A DNA stretch of 64,000 nt from positions 28,182,120 through 28,246,119 of the forward strand of contig OZ026520.1 in the NCBI GenBank assembly GCA_964019695.1, given 5' to 3'. Source of the DNA: Loripinus fragilis (lineage: Eukaryota > Mollusca > Bivalvia > Lucinida > Lucinidae). The translations under genes and the position numbers were made by a program. Below are positions 37,273 through 51,100 of the stretch, piece after piece. Within the stretch, counting starts at the first letter, position 1. Each line of letters starts with the position of its first letter. The notes under the pieces were generated by a model that saw nothing but the letters and a program-made list of their open reading frames with translations, had not been told where the DNA came from and ran no database searches.

Positions 37273-40200
37273 CTGCAAGTATAGAAAAAGAAAAATTAAA
37301 TCTTTAAGTGAAATGGAATATTCCAGATAATAATCTGGCCACGAAGTTATAAAACTTTTTCATGTTCAACTCAGCTGAGCACAAACTTTATTCTGCTCAT
37401 AAATATTAAAATGCCAACAGTTGTCAGCATTTTAACATTTATTAGCATGATAAATACAACATCTGAGAGACTTAAAGCAAGAAACTTCTTTATTTGTCGG
37501 TATTTTAAGTTTTATGAGCAGTTGAAATTTCGTGCTCAGTTGAGTTGAGCATGAAAAAAGTTTTATAACCTCGGGGCCTGGTCTTATCCATCCTAGTTTT
37601 CAATAAATGACTTGCCAAACAAAGCACACAAATAGTCCCTGATCAGAATGCTCGACAAGCTAAAGCTCTTGAGCTGATAGTGGGTCTCGGGTTGATGTTT
37701 TGGGCGATAACCAAAACTCTATGTGGCTGATAGTGGGGTCTCGGGTTGATACTTCGGGCAATAACCAATACTCTATGTGGCTGATAGTGGAGTCTCGGGT
37801 TGATATTTCCGGCGATAACCAATACTCTATATGATAATGATATGGGATAAGTGGATCTTTACTGTGCATGTACAGAAAACCAGCCATCAAAGAACTGTCT
37901 GTTTGTTTACTTCCATAATTTATGTGTGCCAGCAGTGAGGGTTACAATTCTCTTAATGAAGAAAACATTACGCCATTTTTGATGAAAATAAATCTTATTT
38001 TAAACTTGATAGGGTCATGGAGTAAATATATTTGTAAATGCATTTATGCACTATGCCTTAGCAATGCATAGCTTCTGAAAAACTCAATCTCAAATTAAAC
38101 CTATATGTTATACATAGCTTCTAAGACATTGTGACAAAGTTTAATAATTTTGTCTGCTGCAAATTCTAGGTGGCGCATTATATGACTGTTAAAATATTCT
38201 TACCTGTAATTGACACATTTGGATTATCTTTGCCTCCTGACAGAGTATTGGTCACTAGAGTTGGTACTACGGCATGATAAGGTGGCAGCGGAGGAAGAGT
38301 TGACACAGGTGGTGGCGGCGGCGGTGGTGGGGGTGGTGACGGTAACATGGCAGGCTGTGGCGGAGATGGAGTTGTGGCAGGCTTCGTAAGGAACTCGGAG
38401 TAGTGTTCGCCGAGCGAACGTCTGAAGTGTTCTTCTATGTCTTGATCACAAATATCTGCTGAAAATGAGAGAAAGTTTCATTATTATCATAGGTTTAGAT
38501 AAGCCTAAAAATGTAAATAATTTCTTACCCATCAGTTTTAACATATGTTTTGGGTGCTGAAAAGAACCGTCTCATCGAGATGGTTCTTTTGAGAACCCAC
38601 AACATATGTTTTGGTTGAGAAATAAGAAAATTAAATTTTCGTTACACACATACTCTGATTATGATGAATTTCTTAATCTAAGCCTTCTGGATAATTTTGC
38701 ATGCTTTTTAGTCGCCTGCTGATTTTTTCAACACTTTTTCATGAAATTATTTCAGATATACCATTAGAGTATAAACAATTTATCCAGATCAAGCCCAGCA
38801 TTTTATTGAGCCTGGTTTGGGTCCCAACTGTTTGCAGAGCTTATCAGCAGATGACAATGGCAGGCAAAGAATTAATGACATTTGTTTTTTTTACAAAAAT
38901 GAAAACGTTCATTTCATGTATGTACTAAACCATCCATTTGGACTAAAAATTAATTCCAAGAGCTCATGAGCATCAGCTATACTTGGTATGATAATAGTAA
39001 ATGTTCTACAATTTTGCACTTGCTTCCTTATTAACCCTTTGTATACCAAGTGCTTCTTCCACCTGGTTTGATACAATAAACTTGGAATAGTTCATTGTGC
39101 ATGTTAAGGGGTCACAGGTTAAAATTTCCAAATTAAGTTGTATATCAGTTCCTCAAGATTTTTTTAACGTAGCTTTTATTGTTTGCTAACGGAGAAAAGG
39201 GCCAATTAAGGGGTTTCTGTATAAAAATAATTAATTTAAAATCTTTAATGGCTTTAAAGTGTAAACATTCATTAATCATAGAAACTGAAATAGTACTGAA
39301 AAATAATAAAATTAACTTCCTGTAATTTTTCACCCCAGTCTAAATACAAAAACCCAGCCTGAGGACAAATATGTTTGAAATTCTTCCGCCTACACTTTGG
39401 ATAAAGGGCCACAACTTTTCATCATAACTTGTCAAATTAACATTTCACCTGTCACCTGTAGGCTCAGTTCTTTAGTAATTTAATGGATCAAGCACAGACC
39501 TTATTTGTTAAAATAATGTACAATATTTATTGCAATAAGACATATTAATTGGTTAGGGGTTATTAATTATGTAAAAAGTTTAGAGGTGAATCAGTTCAGG
39601 CATTTAAACACTTTGCAATTAAAATTTAACCAGAGATGAATATGTAAGGAATATTGAATAGGGATGCATATGTCTAGAAAAGCAACATATTTGTATGCAA
39701 AATTGTGATTATTTTCTTATCCATTAGTTTAAACATATGTTTTCGGTGCTCAGAAGAACCGTCTTAATAAGAGGGTTCTTTGAGTACACACAACATATGT
39801 TTTAGTTGAGAATTAAGAAAAGAAAATTTGTAATTTTATACTCTTATCTGGAGGTCTGGGAATGTAAATTATCCTTCTTAACCCTTAACAGATCTTTTCC
39901 CATGCTCAACTCAGCTGAGCACAAAATTTATCCTGCTCATAAATGTTAAAATATTGTTGGCATTTTAACATTTATTAGCATGATAAATTCAACATCTGAG
40001 AGACTTAGAGCAAGACTTAACTTCTTTATTTGTCTGTATTTTAGTTTTTATGAGCGCTCAGTTGAGTTGAGCATGGAAAAAATTTTATAACCTCGGGGCC
40101 TGATCTGGGTCTTTACTGTATTGGCTAAGGTAATTCTAGTCTCAAACTATGACTATCATTGTTTACTTAAAATGTTAACTACAACATGGAGATCCTTCGC

Positions 40201-42064
40201 GATGAGATGTAAGCTAGACTAATTAGTAATTGCAGCAACCCTAAAGTTGAAAATGGACTCATCTAATATATAAGGTAGAAGAGTCCACGGGACAATAATT
40301 CTGCGGATGTATTTGTAGGATATAAATCATATTTTGTCTCGCTATTGGCTGGCTTAACTTTCCCCAGGTGTTGTATAAATTAACGGAAGATTTATTTATT
40401 ACGACATTGTAGGTGGACTGTTTTATTAGAGAATTATGGCTTAAAATCTAGATGTTATGACATACGATTTCAAAAAACTCCATGAATTTATTCATAGACA
40501 TGATCTTAAACCCATAGAAAGGGCAGGTGAGTAAACATGGTGGTCTAGAGGCACTTGTGAGGCACCGCGGCCCAGTAAATATTCAAGTTTATGCTGGTTT
40601 AAGGGTTGAAAATTGGATTTCAGGGCCATGAGGTTAAAATGCATCAAAAATCGAAATCCCTGACTGCTGGAGATGCACAGGCCAAATATTCTTTATTTTG
40701 ATTTGAAATAAACCAATTGTTGACTAGAACTTCATGAAATGCCTCAGACGCAGCATCTGCACAGTTTACATTGCTTCCTAAGTCATGGGGCAGGGAATAA
40801 GCCAGGGGGCGACTAGAGTGAAACAGTCGCCCTAGGGGCCAAAATTTTGCCTAAATGGGACCCAGGGGGAAGTGGGAGTCTCCCTAGAAAAAAAAAATAT
40901 ATATTATTTTTTTTTTTGGAGAGACTCATTTTCATCCTGTCACCACACAAACACAAGCTATGGTGACAATCTGCTACCACTGCCCAGCTTGAACCCTAAT
41001 GGGGAGATTATCTATCCAACATAAACCTTAGAACACTCAGCTGTTTCAATGTGAACATGTTAAAAAGATTGTCAGGCATGCCCAGGCACAGACCGGTTAT
41101 GGGCCTTCATAATGTACCTGAAGCTCCCATTTCATGAATTCACCAGTCAATGAAGAGCAAAGGTCAACATGAAGACCATAAAAGTGTAGGCGTTCATTTT
41201 ATTTACTTTAATACAAAATAAAAAAGAAATATCAAAATGTCATCTGGCACATAAATGTCAGGTATTCGACCAAAGGGTCAATAATCATTTTTCAAACATA
41301 AATGTCTAAAACAGATAATAAAAATTTAATCAAATTAGAAGACAATTAAGCTTCCATTCTGCTTATTTAGGGGGAAGGCAGCATGGTCAGTAAAAGTGTG
41401 TTAACTATAAAACTCGAAACAAATATTTTGAGCAGAAGTCAAAACTATAAGTTTATTGTGCAGTAACATTTTTATGGTTTGATCAAAATGACATTTTTAT
41501 AATAAAGAAAAGTCTTCTTTTTGATGGCAGTAAAGGTTTATGTTGTTGTTTTTTATCATTTTTAAAATTACCAGGTATTTAATGGGTTTGTTAAACTTTG
41601 GTTTGGTCTATGCAAAAGTCTACAGGAATGGCAGCAGATGATTTTGGAAAATTTATGTACCGATACAAATGCGCAGGCTGGTCTGCGTCTTTGTTGTTCG
41701 CAACCCCGGGCCCCACCCAAGACAGTTTTTCTCGCATCGAGGCCCATATAATACTTGTATACATTTCTGCCCCTTCATTAGGCCAGAATTTTTTTATAAG
41801 TTGATTTACGAACCCTCCTTCTGTAATTTTCCGGAAAGTAGGAAAAAAATATCATTTATTTTCTAAAAAAATTTTTATTTTATCCACCGACTCTAAAAAT
41901 TATTTGTTTGGTTGAAAAAAAATAATTTTGTTTCGAGGTTCTGTCTGTGCATTTTTGAGAGTGACACTGTTTAAAGTGATTTTCCTGTCCAGATTTTTAG
42001 GAAAATGATGAAATATATAAAGATTAAAGTTTACCTCACTAGTTTTACTGTTTTTTTTCCGGAG

Positions 42065-42108
<44 letters not shown>

Positions 42109-45100
42109 CTGAAAATGACCAGTGAACTGGTCATTTTCAGAGCTTTTTTATTTATTTTTTTCGTCCCCCGACCCTAAATCTAAAAAAAATTCCCGTAAAT
42201 CAACTAATAAAAAAAATCTGGCCTTACTGTCATTATACACCGATTACAGCTATTACAATACAAAACATTGAATTATATTCTTATTCCCACCAAGACGTTT
42301 TCAAATTACCCGCTTTTATGAATTCCCTTCTGTTCTTATTTACTTGCCGTCAAGGTATAGCGCAAAAATACTACAGGCACAAATTACTGTCAAATTAAAA
42401 TAGACATTGCCTTACTAACTTCTGAAATTTAATTCAATTTTCTGTCGCCAGTTCATTAGTTTGTCTCAGCGATTTGATGTCAGATTGCGATAAGGGTGAG
42501 TCAAAGAGTGCAGAAAACGGGTTGACAACTCGCAATTAGGTCTGACCTATTGACAATTTCAACGTCTAAAATAACATTAATGTTTCGGGTTTTTATTTTC
42601 TTAGACATAACAATTATCTCAGTAATTTTTTACCACTTTCAAAATCTTGTTTGATATTTCAACTGCCCAACATATTGAGATCTTGATATATAAAAAATTT
42701 GATCATTCAACACTTTGTAACTTTGTCTTTAATTAATATTAAAGCCTCATGTAAGTATAATGTATTCTAACCCTTTACTCCATAGGCTACTTTTAGATCA
42801 TGACATAATTTTCTATTTTTAGACAACATTGAAAAAATTCAAGAAAAATTTAAGTTTTGAATACTTTTGAAAATATTATGGAAACTGGAGCATTTGCTCC
42901 AAAAGAGCAAATGCTCCATTTGCCATAATATTTTCGAATACATTATATTGCAAAGGTGTCAAGCGTAAAAATGTGAAATATTTTCTATCAATCCGTATAA
43001 AGATTTGTTTTGGGATCTCACAACATATATTTTGGTTAAGAAATAAGAAAAATAATTTTTAATTACACATTGTAACTCTTTGCCTACTAGCAGGGGCGTA
43101 CCTACGTGTACGCAAAAATGCACATGCATACAACTCGGAGCCACAGGTGTAAGGTCTATTATAATTTTATCTTTGGAAAAAAAATGCAACTAATAATAGT
43201 AATACATGTAATTGCGTGTCTTTAGAACTCATTTTAGCGCTGTGACATGCTTAAAAACCATTTTCCGCCACGGTTTTGCCCTCTTAACCTCCACAGGGGT
43301 AGTAACTTCAGAACCTCATCTTGAGTGCATATTCTATAAAATGTCTCAGGAACGCCACTGACTAGTGTCATCTGCTGATCACCTTTGCAATTTAGACCCA
43401 GATCAGGCCTGACAAAACATCAGGCCTGATCTGGATCCAAACTGTTTGACACTCTGATGGTATTCCTAACAGAATTTTTCGAAAAAGTTGATTTAAAAAA
43501 AAATCAGCATGCAAACTACCTAATAGGCAGAAATGTCACAAAAATAGTCTCTGCTACAGTAGCTAGATAGCAGAAGCCATGCTAGGTCAAAATGACACTT
43601 TTGGCATAAAGATAATGTTTGAGCCATGACATGTGATCTCCAACAATGTGACGTTTTGACAAGTGTAGACTCAGACAAGCCTGCGCAGCCTCCTTTTAAG
43701 CTTAGAAACTCCAAATGATTTTCAGTCAGTAGCTTAACAGTCATATAATAATCAAGCGACTAGCAAAGACTCTGATCAGACTGCGCGTATGCCCAGGCTG
43801 ATCTGAGGCTTTGCTGGTCGCACATGCCACATTGTTGGAAATCTCATGCTGTGGCTCATTTTTAAAGAAAACTTGAAGTTCATCCAGTAAGTTTATAATA
43901 TTATTATCTGTTTATTTATGTTTATGATATATAGTTTGACAGGCAAATGTAGGCAATAAATATTAGAATTGTAAATTATGATGTGGGAGGAAGGAAGCTA
44001 AATGTCATGCAGCCAAATCTTTTTGAAGTCATGTGGTTCTTTCAGGGTTGTTTTTTTTGTGTGTGTGTGTGTCTCATTGAGACAGTTCTTTTGAGTACCC
44101 TCAGCATATGTTTTGGTTGCAGAAAGGAGAAATACAGTCAAACCTGCTGTTGTGGCCACCTCTATTAAGCGTGACCCTCCCTTAAGCGGCCATTATAGAG
44201 CCCCCCGAACGATTTTGAATGCAAATGCACCTTTATTGAGCGTGCACCTGTCCAACGCGGCCAGCGGTCGGCGAAATTCGCCCCAAAACACTGAAATTGT
44301 GTCCTCAAACGGCCAATTTCTATGCGTTGATGCGGCCAGTTTCGGTTAAAATTGCATTGATTAACTTTTTTGCACTAGTCATATGCTTGGTGCAATTAAA
44401 CTCCCCAGCAGTGGTGTCTCCCATAATAAATTCTTCAACGGCTGCTACCCTATGTCGAGGTTATTTGGCCCAACTATTTGGAAGTTTGTGGTGCAGTCGA
44501 ACTGCAACGGGACCGAAATCAACTAAGTTCAAGTGTTTACGCTAATAAAACACTACGACATAGTTCAGGAATCCAGCACATGTGGATTAAAAACAGCGTC
44601 AACAGTAACCGAAAACCTGAATACGCTAAACGAACACCACTTGTTGACTTTTTATAAGCGGGTAACCATTATTGCGAGTGGGTAACCAGTCATAGAGCCA
44701 GTCAGCTGATAAAATTGTCGATATCAAAGCATTTTGCCGCTGCCAAAGTTCATTCATCCATACCGTGACAGATGTTTAACGGTAAATGTGTGAAAATCTA
44801 CAATGCAAAGTAATACTCTTTGCTGGAGGCATATACTTACTACACAAGGATGCAATCTTTGCTAAAAGTCAACAAGCAATAGCTTTTGCGAAAAAAAAGA
44901 AGTTATTTTTGAGTAACAAAATTTGAACCATTTTCCGATGAATAAATTTACAATTCTAACAACATTCTCTTCATGTTCAATAGTACGATGGCCATTAAAC
45001 ATACATTTGCTTATCAAAAATCAAGTTTTAGCTTCTTGAAAAAATATGATATGCAGTGCTATCTCTACTCTTTTGACATACATGAACATCTTTAGACTGA

Positions 45101-48100
45101 ATGGACATGAATTTTTTATTTCATATTTTGTTTTTTTGTTTTTTTCATTTATATATTTTATGAAGAAATGCAATAACTGCAGCAGTGTAAACCTTATTCT
45201 TTATTCTTTTCAAGTCATTATTATATGGGTATTCTCAACTCGAAGCCAATATTCTTTCGAGTCCGCAATCATACGGCCATCTTAGCTGAACCTCTATTAA
45301 GCAGCCACCTGTCTTAAGCAAGCGATTTTGGATTATCCCTTAACTGCTTGCTTAAGACAGGTTTGACTGTACAAGGGAGGAAAAAAAATCTCAAAGATCT
45401 CAATAGGTTTCACACAAATATGTCTTAATTATCTTGGGGAATTCCAAGCAAACCACAATATTACATTTTCTATACTCTAGAATACTATGTTGGTAAACCA
45501 CCAAATTTCTAGCTTCACTTTTTTTTTCTTCATCTTTTTTTACATCATCTTATTTCTTTGAAAAATTATAGATACATCTTTTTTATTTTTTTATGCTTTA
45601 AAAAAACAACAACATAAATTGCAATTCCAAAAACCTCCTTAATTTGGGGGGAAAAATGATAATTAATTTTTTTGTTTTTTACATTTTAGCACCCAACTAT
45701 TTTGATGCCTTTTTCACCTGTTCCAAAATATTTCAGATAGTATACAGATACCTGTGTAAAATACCTGTAAGGTGATGGCTGACCTGTCTGCTTTATGCTT
45801 TCCCGCTCTTTAGTTAGAGATGAATTTAGTTGAGTGCGGCAAAAAAAGGAAAATACATAAAAATTGCCTGTATGATTTTGAAGGTCCTTGCCAGGTATTA
45901 AGCATGGTGTCGCTGTTTTGCTGTTTTCGTATGCCTGAAGGGCCTGGCAGGTTGCGCTCGTTTATGGTGAATTACTCTCAGCAATCAGATATATTATGTT
46001 GGTGTAAGGTGATGAATGATCCTAACCACTTAAGGGAAGACACTGAATTCGCTTTCATTAACCTAAAAAATTTCATTGAGTCAGAATTTGCCATGAACTA
46101 ATTTTAATGCTCTATATATAGTCATCAGTTTATGAGAAAATGCAACCATTGCAAATTGCCAATGCAACTGAGGTCTTATTTCGTTTACTTTTGTACATGA
46201 TGTGCATGAGATTTCCAACAATGTGGTATGTGCGACCAGCAATGCCTCAGATCAGCCTGCGCATACGCAAAGTCAGATCAGAGCCTTTGCTAGACGCTCA
46301 GGTATTCTATGATTGTTAAGCTACTGACTATACACCATTTGGAATTTTTAAACTTAAAAGGAGGCTGCAGAGGATCGTCCGAGTCTACACATGTCAAAAT
46401 ACCACATTGTTGGAAATCACATGCACTGGCTCAATTTATTAATATTGTTCAGGCTGGCTACCTGTTCAATTAATGGAGCTTGGAACCAATACAGGATGTA
46501 AACAAAACTTGTATCTGATTGTATCTGACAAAACTAATCTGACAAAAATGACCTTTGCGCCCAATTGAATTTCTTAATAAAATACTGATCAGCCTTGGAT
46601 TATCAACCCTGTGCACTTAATGATAGATCAATTATTGGTTGATACATGCAGCCAGTGAAGACTGATCAGCCTGGGCATTTGCCGAGGCTGATCCAAGTCT
46701 TCTCTGGGCACACCAGTCATTTTGTTGATGATCATGTCATGCACTGGCACAAAAATATCATTGCTGTTCATATTGAATTATTTAAACTTTTTACTCTTTA
46801 TCTACTAGTGTCCTCTCCTGATAATCTTTGCAAACAGTTTGAAACCAGATCCAAACTATTTGACACTCTGATGATATTCCTGAAAGAATGTTTTGAATAC
46901 ATTGATTTTAAAAAAATCAGCGGATGACAAAAAAGCATGAAAAATTACCCAAAATGCAAAGAGTATAAAGATGTGATGAGTGCCATTTTTACATGGGCCA
47001 GTCCTAATGTTTACTTTATTTTATTTTTCATTAATCTTCTTCATTATTAATAAGCTCATTAATTTTCAATTAAATTCTCATTAGTTAATCAACAACAACA
47101 AGAACTGCCTTTCTGAAAAAAATCTAAGTTAATCTCCCCTATAAATCATGATAACAGATAAAGCAGGTATATCAGTAAATATATGGGCGTTGGCATGATT
47201 TTCAATGATCTTTGGATGTACTTTTAACTTTATAACCAGGTAAAAGTGCTGAGCGTATTTCAATTTCAATCATTTTCAGGTACATATTATTTTGCATTAT
47301 GCAGCATTCTCTTGGCATGAAACCCAGCAAAAAGCTGCTCTACAAGTTCAGCTTTTGAAAAAGCGATGAGTACTTTCAGGACCAAAGGAAGGAGTCCTGA
47401 GCTTTTTTCAGACCCCGTTAGCTTGATATAAAGTAAACCTCACATAACATCGGGCCTGATCGCGATCCATCTGGAAGATTTCAACAGTCAAGAACTGTTC
47501 ATGTTTACTTGTTTTCTATATATGTGGGCCTCGTCGCGACAAAACCTGTCTTCGGGGGTTTGCGAACAACAAAAGCGCAGACCAGCCTGCGCATCCGCAC
47601 AGACTGATCAACGCCTTTGGTATTCAATTACTGGAAAGTTTCATATCTAAACTTGCTTCAAGCTAAATTTCAATATTCTAGCTAGTCTCTGTAGCTGAGG
47701 ATACTGGTTTGAGTCTCGCTTTGTCGGAACCCCCAGAAGACAGGTTTTGTTGCGATGAGGCCCATATGACCCTGGATTTCTTTATCAAAGCATAACATCA
47801 TTGGGCTTTTGATCATCAACAGCAGTATCATATTCTATTTTTAACTCTTTGCATGCTGGGTAATTTTGCATACACTTTTCGTCTGCTGATTTTTTCAAAA
47901 TAAGCTTTTTCAAAAAAAAACTCCGTAGATCAATCAGTGTCAGTTTATATCCAAATCAGGCCCGACATTGTGTCAGGCCTGATCTGGGTCCAAACTGTTT
48001 GCAAATTTTATCAGCAGACAACAAAAGTCGCCGCTAGCAGCACCAACTGTTGATAAATTTTGGTCACACTTTCTACATTTTAAGATGAAATAAGACACAG

Positions 48101-51100
48101 ACAATTTGTCTTATCTCATCCTTAAAAGGAATTAATATTTTTCAAAAAATGTTGTCAGCTTCGAAGCCTACTAGGCAATTTTGAGTGCTTTTTTGTCGTC
48201 TGCTATTTTTTCAAAATCAACTTTCGTAAAGTTCTTTCAGGAATAAATTCTGAGTGTTAAACAGTTTGGATCCAGACCAAGCCCAACATTTTCTTGGGCC
48301 TGATCTGGGTCCAAACTATTTGCAAAAGTTATCAGCAGACGACACTAGGAGACAAAGAGTTTTAAAATGTTTGAAACAATGATACCATCTTTGGTCCACT
48401 TTAACTGATATTTGTCGCCATTTGTTCAATGTTCCCAAACAGTAGCTAAAATCATTTGATGTCTGTTTCTTTTGTGCAATATTTTTGTCCGTTTTACACC
48501 AAGTTCTGATCTAGTAAACAGATAATGCCATGCTTATGTCAGAGTGTTGCTTGCTATTGTTTAAACTTGCCGTGACTTCGAAAAATAATCTCTAAATATA
48601 AAAGCTTACGAAAAATTACTTAAATGATGGCATTGTAAAAACATAAATCAAAAGAGTAGTAATAGTCTTTAAAAGATATTTAAATATAAAAATTTAAATG
48701 TATTATTATTTAATTTTATTATCACTATTGGCTGTTGTTATGTTTGTTGTCACTGCTCACAAGTTATACGTTTCTTTTTTGTTTAGTATGGTTAGGATAC
48801 AATAATTTTTGTTTGTAATTGTTTATTTCATGAAAACAAGACAATAGATGACACCTGTCAAATTGTGGCGGTTTAACTTGATCCCCTTGTCTTTTTTTAC
48901 CCGAAAATGAGCTATCAAACGCGTGCCGTATTCATCAACTAGTTCAAGAATAGAACAAAAGAGACAAATTTAGGCAGAAGGAATGCGTAACTTTATTTAT
49001 TTATCAAATAAACGTTTTACGCAAGCTCATGAGATTTTTCCGCATGCTTGGTCATTTTTCATGCTTTTGTCGCCGTCTTCTGACTTTTTTCAAAATTAAC
49101 TTTTTAAAAAAAAATTTCAAGAACATTATCAGTGTGCCAAACTCTTTGGATCCAGGTCAGGACTGACGTTCTGCCAGTCCTGATCTAGTCCAAATTGTTT
49201 GCAAAGGTAAATATCAGCTGCCACGACAAAAGTCGCCGCAAGCAAGGAAAGAGTGATCTGAATTCTGCTAGAATTGTCCGTTCCAGACTTGCTTTGGGCT
49301 CGAAAGGACGACTCACTGAGACGGTTCTTTTGAGTACCCACTACATATGGTTTGTCCGAGAAATTGAAACGTGAGGACTGAAACTGTCTATAAATGTTAA
49401 CTTTTTGAGAGCTAGAGACATTTTCTAAAAGCATCAGCAACAAATGGGCCCAGATCAGCTTGGCCCCTGAGGAGCAGTCTGATCTGGGACTACTTGTTTG
49501 CACAAATCGTGCATTGAAGAGCATTTCAACCCAAATACTCATCACATAAAGGGATAAAACTAAATAACCTTACGATTTGCTTGTATTCTTATGGCGGCCC
49601 AAATGACTCAAAGACAACTAAAAGGCCATAAAAACCAAGTTCCAATCCATCCATATAACTACATACCGAAACCTCGATACTGTTGATAGAGTTCGCCTAA
49701 CGCCGTATCAACAACTTTCGCATTGATACAACGTGCAGCGCACGCCGAGTAACCAGTTGCAAATTTATACAAAGATCAAATGATCATAGCCTACCTTGCT
49801 ATCCAATGAAGCTGAATAAATCCAAAAACAGCCATTAAATAATGAAACAAAAACTATCACTTTAAGAAGCGATCAAAACAAGCACGCTATCCCACGATTA
49901 ATTCGTGCAAAACCCGTTGAGTTGGAAATCATTAGGAAACGAAATTTACTGTTGTCCTCCTACTAAGACCACTGTAAAACTCTTTGAGTCACCGTGCCGT
50001 CATAACAATATATGTGTGACATTATGCATATTGCTCCTTATGTTGTTATATTATGTAACCTGAGAGTAATAAATTGATTGATTGATTGATTGATTGATTG
50101 TTTGATTTTATTCTTTACGTCCCCATCAACAATCTTTCAGTTAAACAGGGACGGGTCTTCCTGGGTTGAACCAGTACTAAGCTAGGATAAATGTGTCTTG
50201 CTCAAGGACCACAACGCAGTGACGCCAGTGAAGCTCGAACCCGGCGCCCCTCAGTCTTGAGTCAAACACTGTTCGAGACTTGCAAAAGCACCAGAAATAT
50301 AACTAGAATAATTATGGTAACTTGAAAATTGCAGGTATCTTCAATATTTTGACAATTACTATTATTTAAAGAAATGGTGCATTCAAATACAAGAAACTAT
50401 TTGACAATACAAGCCATCGCTCAGTGGGATTCCCTGACTAAAATTTTAAGTATTTATCATTGCGGCTATAATTTCATAATCCATTCACCGACTTCGGTAG
50501 GGGGTAGCTTGATGTTTATAATCTGAATTCATATCATATTTACAAAAACTGTTCAAATTTACATATAATAGATAAATTTAATTTTGAATTGAAAGTACAA
50601 ATATTTTGACAAGTTAAGGACATTCTCCAGTTAACCAATTTATGCAGAAAAGGACATTCCATTTTTGGGTTTGCTATTACTGTAGCTTAAATTTCCATGT
50701 GCAATTTGATTTTGCAATGTGGTTTGTGACATAAAACTTTTTTCATGCTCAACTCAACTGAGCACGAAATTTATCCTGCTCATAAATGTTAAAATGCCAA
50801 TAATTGTTGGCATTTTAACATTTATAAGCAGGATAAATACAACATCTGAGAGTTTTAAAGCAAGAAATTTCTTTATTTTTCAGCATTTTGGCAGGACTTG
50901 TCACATTGAGCTCTGATCTAGATATAATGTTGGAACTTCTTTAAATTGTGTACAAAGGTAGTGCAAACATTTTGAAGCTGTCAAAATATGCCATGTTTTG
51001 ACTATAAAAAAGAATACACTTTTAATTTTTTGGCTCAAAAAGAATAAAATAATAATGTTAGGTGTAATATAATTTAACTATGTAACTAACACAGTAATCA

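Noticed and set aside
49129..49545. 138-codon minus-strand open frame
   Set aside because: It crosses a family E MITE, a family B half-core and a core hairpin; it has no domain and is assembled from repeat sequence.
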